Positions 58,096 to 64,000 of a stretch of DNA of 64,000 nt are shown here, in pieces. How positions within the stretch are numbered: position 1 is the first letter of the stretch; every line of letters starts with the position of its first letter. Origin of the DNA: Rhizophagus irregularis (Eukaryota; Glomeromycota; Glomeromycetes; Glomerales; Glomeraceae); contig NC_089437.1 of NCBI RefSeq assembly GCF_026210795.1, positions 868,001-932,000 of the forward strand, in the 5' to 3' direction. The notes beneath the pieces are model-generated. The model was given only the letters and a program-made list of their open reading frames with translations, was not told the origin of the DNA and made no database searches. The position numbers and the translations under genes are program-made.

Positions 58096-58467
58096 CCTTT
58101 TTCAAATTAGTGCGCCCCCTAAATAACACCCCTAATTTGTGATTATCTGCAATTTTATTGTATCATTTATATATAGAAAAGGGCCGATTATGGAAGAAAT
58201 TTTGAATTCAATAAAGTGCGTTACTATTTTTTTTTTAAAAAAAAAGAAGAAATTTTGAATTCTTAGAGTAGTTTCCTTGCTAAAAACGTTAGTGTTATAC
58301 AAAATTTTAAAATTCGTTTATAATAAAATTACCCTAAGAATCAAGAAATTACTAAAATTTCTTCCAGAAATCGCTGATAATTAGCCTTTTCTATACAATG
58401 GTACAATAAAATTGCAGATAATCACAAATTGAGGTGTTATGTAAGGGTCGCATTAATTTGAAAAAGG
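58096..58467. mobile_element. MITE candidate with about 100-bp inverted arms
   Basis: The left arm 'cctttttcaaattagtgcg' followed by 'taatttgtgattatctgc' recurs inverted at the right ('gcagataatcacaaattgag', 'ttaatttgaaaaagg'). The arms match over about 100 bp with small indels. An inner inverted repeat around 'gaagaaattttgaattc' lies at the centre. No clear target duplication. Confidence 0.65.
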
Positions 58468-59081
58468 CGATAATAACGATAATAACGGGTTTCCGTTTCC
58501 TAAATCATACTTTTTAGTAATTCGTATTTTAAAATTTTATTTCTAAAATAGTCTTTTCTTAATAGTTTGACTCTCAACCCGATATTATTAAAATTGTTTA
58601 TTATTTAACTAGGTGTAACCCGTCGCGCTGCGCCGGGGATAAAACTTCTTAGTATTTTGATAATAAATATTTACAATATGGTAAGGTTAGACTAATAAAT
58701 TTATATAATTTATATAATTTACATATTTAATTCTATTTCATCATTTTTAGGTCTTTTAGTTCTTCCAGCAAGGTTCAGTTGTTTTTCACTTTACATTTCG
58801 TTTCTTACTCATTTTTTTATTTTTTATTTTGTTTCTGTTTCGTATTTCGTTTTTCACTAATTTAATTTATTTTTTTTCAGACATTTTAGTTCTTTCAGTT
58901 CTACAATTAATAAAGGTATTTTTTTATTTTTTTTATTTTTTTTTATTTCGGTTTTATCTTATATTTCATTTCTTACTAACTTCATTTTTTGTTTACTTTA
59001 TGGTTTACTTTTTACTTTGTTTCCTCATGATCACTTTTTTATTTTTGTCTCTCATCATTTTTCACTTTATACTACTACTCA
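58468..59081. other. pyrimidine-rich spacer
   Basis: Strong T tracts at 58800-59070 give hydrophobic-looking frames by composition only. A short GC-rich island 'cgtcgcgctgcgccgggg' lies near 58622. No gene supported. Confidence 0.4.
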
Positions 59082-60985
59082 TTGATAAATACACATGAAA
59101 ATTTAATAAATTGGATGAATAATTTATATCAAAAGGAAATGATTGATATAATTTCTTATGATAACCTCATTTCCATTTCTCAATTAAGACTCAATAAATC
59201 ATTGGTAGACAGTGATCTTGAAACATTTAAAGAAAAACAACCTGGAGTCGTTAATTTCAAAGAAAAGTTAAGTTTAAAAAAATGGGTTGAAGACGCTGTG
59301 AATGATAATTTAATTATTTGGACCAAGAATTTCGGCCTTTTTCAAGGATTAATAATAAATAACAATGACGAAATAGAAATTAGTAAGAAAATTCCCGTTA
59401 ACATTATTAAAATTCCTGAAGCCAATTCTATTAATAAATCTTATTTGAAATTGATCAAGCCGTCAACAAAATTAGAATTTACTTTATTTTCCAACCATAT
59501 TTTTTCAGAAAATTTAAGCACTTTTCCATTTATTAAGAATAACGATAAAACTTATAAGGGTTATAACCATGTATTAGTAAAATGTGAGAAGCGTGAAATT
59601 CTTTTAAATACAGATAGTATAAAGCCTACAAAAAAATTTGAAGGGATCCGTACAAAATCCCGAATGTCAAAATCCCGAATGGTACGAAATCCCGAAATAT
59701 TGGCCAACATTAAGCATAATGCTGCCCGGTTCGGGATTTTCGGGATTTTGACATTCGGGATTTTGTACCAGACCCGAATTTGAACAATCTATGGAAAAAG
59801 CACTTAATGGTATGAAGCCATTGAAAGTTTTGCAAGACATATTTGATGAATATGGTCATTTATTTCCAAAAAGAATTGTATTAGGAAGGTACTTTAAAAA
59901 TATTTTACAGGATCTCTCTTCACCTAATACATTTAACGATGTTAATGATTATAATAAAATACTTGAGACGTTAGATGATTTAAATATTTCATATCTATTA
60001 ACTCAGAATGGAAGGATTATTGAAAAAAATGACTTACATGATTGGATTCAAAACAATGAAAATCTGGAAATTGTTGAATTTGATAATATTATCCCCCTTT
60101 ATGAGATTCTTGGAATCGAGCAACAAAGAAGAATTGATGATATATTAAAAGATAATTACAGAATTATAATGACAGGAGTTACCGATTTAAAAGACTTAAA
60201 TAATGATGATGATGATCACTACAAACGTATTGATTTTGAATTATCATTTGAAAGTGAAAATTATCAAGTATTTGGGTCGATATTTTCAAAAAATAAATCA
60301 ATATTGAAAAGATCGGAAGAAATTTATGTTAATTTTGGACTGTATGATTTTAATGGATTTTATGCGATAATGAAAAAAATAAAAGAAACAAGCATCGATA
60401 TAACAGAATGTTATGTTTCATGGGTTGTTATTGGAAAACCTTCTCAATTATCTGTTTTTAGTCCAAGTAATCGAGAATTACAAGTTGATTATATTAAAAA
60501 AACTATTAAATTGCAACCTGATAACGATAAGTTAAATTATACTTTCGATAGTTCCTTTACTTTACATGAGGAATACACTATTTTCGTGCATGCAAATGAT
60601 TTGTCAATAAGCTATGAGCCTAATAATATTATTAAGATAGTTGAGTGGAATGAAAGATTTATTAACGTTCAAATTGAATCAGCTTATGAAACTGCAAACT
60701 CTGATCATGAAGATAATGATTGTTTAGAAAATGAAATAGATTTGCACATATGTATTCTGTCTACAAATTGCAGATATTTGAAAATTGATAACGCCAAAGA
60801 GGAATGTCCTTTAAATATAGTAGGATATATTTTAGACAAAGAAAATTTTAATAGAAGTTTATCGCAAGGTATTTTAATTAATTTTTATTTTCTTATCAAT
60901 TTGTTTATCCGAAATTCGTAAAGAATTCGAAAGTAGCAATGTTATTGATCCACTTTTCACCAAAGAACTTCCAAATTCTTTATAA
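59082..60985 (+). pseudogene. MACPF-like family protein with a MITE in its frame
   Basis: Plus-strand frame, first in-frame ATG at 59115. Landmarks: 'INWMNNLYQKEMIDIISYDN' (kinase-style head), 'IIWTKNFGLFQGLIINNNDE' and 'KLEFTLFSNHIFSENLSTF' up to 59642. Then comes a 134-bp MITE, then 'SMEKALNGMKPLKVLQDIF' and 'YGHLFPKRIVLG' (a Y-G-x-x-x-P ... I-x-L-G motif shared with the 42-44 kb gene). After that are 'NYRIIMTGVTDLKDL', 'YVSWVVIGKPSQLSVFS' and a 55-base intron (60869-60923). The last exon reads '...DPLFTKELPNSL' to TAA at 60983. The MITE plus duplication adds 142 bases, so the frame breaks there. Otherwise the coding is undamaged, so the insertion is recent. Fold is inferred from family resemblance. 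Confidence 0.65.
59643..59776. mobile_element. 134-bp foldback MITE with 8-bp target duplication
   Basis: Nearly all of it is inverted repeat: 'gtacaaaatcccgaatgtca' on the left, its complement on the right, outer ends 'gggatcc' and 'agacccg'. Flanking AATTTGAA (59635-59642 and 59777-59784) is exact. Size, 8-bp duplication and lack of ORF suggest a hAT-dependent MITE. Confidence 0.8.
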
Positions 60986-61124
60986 AATTGATTATTATGC
61001 CGATAATAAGATACTAAAAGAAAAAAAATTTTATATTTCTATCACTTTTAATATTTTCAAGTCACGAAAAGAAATTAAGAAATATTTTTTTTTTTATCAT
61101 TATACTCTTCGTTAATTTTAAAAT

Positions 61125-64000
61125 ATGGAAAAAGAATCTCTAGGAGAACCGGTAAAAATTCGAACAAACTACTTTGAAGTTACTAAGATGCCGAAAATGA
61201 AAATTATACATTATGTTATAATGATAAAGCCCGAGGTTCCTCCGCGATTAAATAGAAAAATATTCAATCATTTTTCGGAGAAAAACCAAGAAGCCCTTGG
61301 GGGCGTAAGACCAGTATTTGATGGTATGTACTTTATTATAAAATTACATTTTTTTTGCTTTATTCAATATTTGGATATTTGTAAAGAAAAATATATTTTT
61401 TTATCTAGAGGATACTTACTAACTAATAGCAAATGTTTGTAGGAAAAACAAATATGTTTACACACAAGCCATTGCCATTTGAAAGCAATAGTTTTGACGT
61501 AAATTATCTTGAATTTTGTTTTTTATTTATTTTATTTTATTTTATTTTTTTTTTTTGACTTTTGAAAAATTATTAAGTTTAATTATTATAATTAGGTGAA
61601 ATTAGAGAAAGGTAGCGAGCCCATATCTAGAATACGTTCATCTGAAACATTTAAAATTACAATAAGAAAAGCTAGAGATATTGACATGGAGGACCTATCC
61701 CAATTTTTACATGCAAAAGGCAAGATGACCAACAATTGCCAAATAGGTAAGTTTCTTTCTTTCTTAAATAAGAATGAATCTCATAATGGATTATAATCAT
61801 ATTTATGTAATAAGCAATAACGGCAATGGACACCATTATCAGTTACGAGATTTCTGCAAAATATCCTACTGTATGTAAATCATTTTACACTTCGCAGGGA
61901 GCTAGATCACTCTTTGGGGATATTGAGGCTTGGCAGGGGTATTACCAATCAGCACGTCCCACAATGGGCAAAATGATGATAAACATAGATGTAATTGCTA
62001 CCGCTTTCTATGAGAGTGGTCCGCTTATTCAGATGATTGCAAAAATACTGGGTCTTAGATCTCCCAAAGATCTACGTGAAGGATTATCAGATAAAGACCG
62101 TCAAAATGTTGAGAAAAGAATAAAAAATCTTAAAATAAGTGATAATCATAGAGTGGAAAATAGGCGAAAATTTAAGATTATGAAATTAACTCAAACCCCA
62201 GCTTCTTACACTATGTTTGATGGAGTTGACGGTAGTAAGACTGATGTGAAAACCTATTTTCAAAATAAATACAATATACGTCTATTATATCCATTTCTTC
62301 CTTGCGTTGTCGTAAGTAAAAATAAATATCTTCCAATAGAAGTTTGTGACGTAATTCCGGTAAGTATATATTCATCTAGTGATATCATATGATTATAAGA
62401 AATTTTTTTTATTAAAAAAACTTTTTATTTCTTATAACAGGGACAACGATATATGGGGAAGGATACGAATCTAGCAAATGAAATGACAAACTTTGCTCGT
62501 CAAAATCCTAACATTCGTGCAGATAAGATCAAGGCTTGTCTCAATATATTAAATTATAAAGAAAACGAATACCTTAAACAATTCGGGATGGAAATATCAA
62601 ACGATATGACCGTGGTAGGTTTGATATGTTATTATTGTATTATAGGAATATATTTTTAATGTGAGTTTACAGGTGAATGCTAGGATTCTCCCTACTCCAA
62701 CAATTCAATACCATCAATCATCAAGGGAGAATCGTGTCCAGCCGAATGGTGGATCATGGAATTTACGAAATAAAAAAGTAATAAATGGTGCCACCCTCGG
62801 CTCATGGTCAGTTTTGGTCTTTTCAAATTCTAGTGATCAAGCTATTGAGTTTTTCGTGAGAGAATTAATTGTTACATGTCAAGATACGGGAATGGTAAGT
62901 TAAATGATATCAACCCTTTTTCGTATGAATCATTCAAGTTTCTAATCATTTATAATAGAATATCTTTGAGAGGAAACCTCCAATATGTCGTGAAAATCCT
63001 ATAGGAAATACTGAAGAATCATTAAAAAAAGCTTGGTTGAGGGCTGGAAACAGTGCGAAGGCTAAACCACAGCTTATTCTTTGTATTCTCCCAAATACTG
63101 GATCACATTTATATGCCGAAATTAAACGTGTTAGTGACACAGTTATTGGTGTCGCAACACAGTGTGTCCAAAGTACACACACGATAAAACCAAAAAAACA
63201 ATATTGTGCGAACGTCTGCCTAAAGATGAACGTTAAACTTGGAGGAGAGAATTCATTCCTCATTCCTGAACATATTCAATTTTTGGCAGATGAGCCTACT
63301 ATTTTGATGGGCGCAGACGTTACTTATCCTTTGCCTGGTAAATTGTAATTTTTTTTCTTTTTTTCACATGAATTACTTTGATATATTTATGTTTCTTGCA
63401 TCTTTTCAGGCGATATCAAATGTCTATCTTACGCTGCTCTATGTGGTTCTATGGACGCTAAGGCATCACGTTATGCAGCGTCAATTAGAGTTCAATCTGG
63501 CCGTACTGGAATAATAAAAGATTTAGCAAATATGGTTAAGGAATTGTTAAAAATATTTTATCAAACTTGTGGGAGAAAACCTAAAAAAATTTTATTTTAC
63601 CGAAATGGAGTTTCAAAGAGTCAATTTATAAAGGTACTAGAGTGTGAGCTAACCGCGATTAAAGGTAATTGAAACATATTATTATTAGATTTATTCATGC
63701 TTTTCATTAATCTATTTAATTACTACAGACGCGTGTCAAAAGCTTGAGGCTAATTATAAACCCACTATCACGTTTGTTGTGGTACAAAAGAGACACCACA
63801 CCCAATTCAAGGCGCTGATAGAACGGGAAATTGTTTTCCTGGTACTGTCGTTGATATGAATATTACACATCCACATCCACTTGAATTTGATTTTTGTAAG
63901 TAATTAAATTGTTACATTTACACATAAATTCTGTAACATTTCTAAATGACTAAATTCTTACCAGATTTATTAAGTCATGCCGGACTACATGGAACGTCTC
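61125..64000 (+). CDS. Argonaute-family protein, 5' part (runs off the window), slicer residues lost
   Basis: Exons are 61125-61323, 61443-61498, 61596-61746, 61815-62359, 62441-62614, 62673-62894, 62959-63337, 63410-63664, 63729-63895 and 63965 onward, all GT-AG. Domains: ArgoN ('VKIRTNYFEVTKMPKM', 'PEVPPRLNRKIFNHFSEK', residues 10-85), linker L1 ('SLFGDIEAWQGYYQSARPT'), PAZ (about 175-315, 'YPFLPCVVVSKNKYLPIEVC'), L2/Mid ('GQRYMGKDTNL', 'PNTGSHLYAEIKRVSD', 'GVATQCV') and PIWI from about 550 ('LMGADVTYP'). It would bind small RNA and act in silencing. In PIWI the first Asp (about 569) is kept. The glutamate finger is Gly ('GRTGIIKDL', about 609), and the second Asp is Asn ('LFYRNGVS', about 641). 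A one-base frame change lies near 63800-63820. It is therefore slicer-dead or a decaying paralogue. Confidence 0.85.

Noticed and set aside
58829-59098. 89-codon Phe/Leu-rich frame
   Set aside because: Produced by T tracts. No signal of protein-level constraint.
1-64000. CRISPR array, rRNA or bacterial-type operon
   Set aside because: Tandem repeats found are transposon minirepeats, exon arrays or promoter repeats. None has regular spacers, and gene structure is intron-rich and eukaryotic.

Overview
The window looks like nuclear DNA of an arbuscular mycorrhizal fungus, most likely Rhizophagus irregularis or a close relative. It is very AT-rich, with short GT-AG introns. Its content matches families known to be expanded in that lineage: tyrosine-kinase-like (TKL) kinases, a Sel1-repeat kinase, SAM/PD-(D/E)XK-like proteins, a perforin-like (MACPF-like) family, an Argonaute, and a dense, nested load of transposons. 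No bacterial operon, rRNA, full tRNA or CRISPR array is visible. The organism is inferred from family recall, not from a search.

Layout. 1.5-2.8 kb: a minus-strand PD-(D/E)XK-like gene, then a small family fragment. 4.7-17.4 kb: a cluster of related small TKL kinases: one on the minus strand, two in tandem-duplicated plus-strand units, and decayed copies. The second tandem copy is split by a 2.7-kb LINE-like insertion that has an ORF1-type protein, a poly(A) tail and a 16-bp target duplication, but no reverse transcriptase. 17.8-21.2 kb: a MITE, a hAT element with a transposase remnant and a long-inverted-repeat element. 22.4-23.2 kb: a small secreted protein behind a triplicated upstream repeat. 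23.4-25.5 kb: kinase remnants split by a 1.16-kb Harbinger-like element. 27.5-32.2 kb: a minus-strand gene of seven tandem zinc-ribbon/kinase-N-lobe exons followed by one kinase catalytic exon. 34.4-38.1 kb: two decayed multi-copy family genes, one holding a tRNA-like insert. 40.9-44.4 kb: a pogo-type MITE and a MACPF-like pseudogene split by an element with TTAA target duplications. 44.7-49.7 kb: a kinase fragment broken by a 5'-truncated LINE, itself broken by a hAT-type element. 50.4-51.3 kb: a very large foldback palindrome. 53.1-57.1 kb: an apparently intact Sel1-repeat kinase of about 1,302 aa. 59.1-61.0 kb: another MACPF-like family gene carrying a 134-bp MITE. 61.1 kb to the end: the 5' part of an Argonaute gene whose PIWI catalytic residues are partly lost.

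How it fits together. The protein genes belong to signalling, effector-like and RNA-silencing families that evolve by duplication. Nearly every second gene has been hit by a transposon, and the target-site duplications let insertion order be read directly. The large hairpin repeats are natural candidates for double-stranded RNA, and an Argonaute gene lies in the same window. That link is inference.
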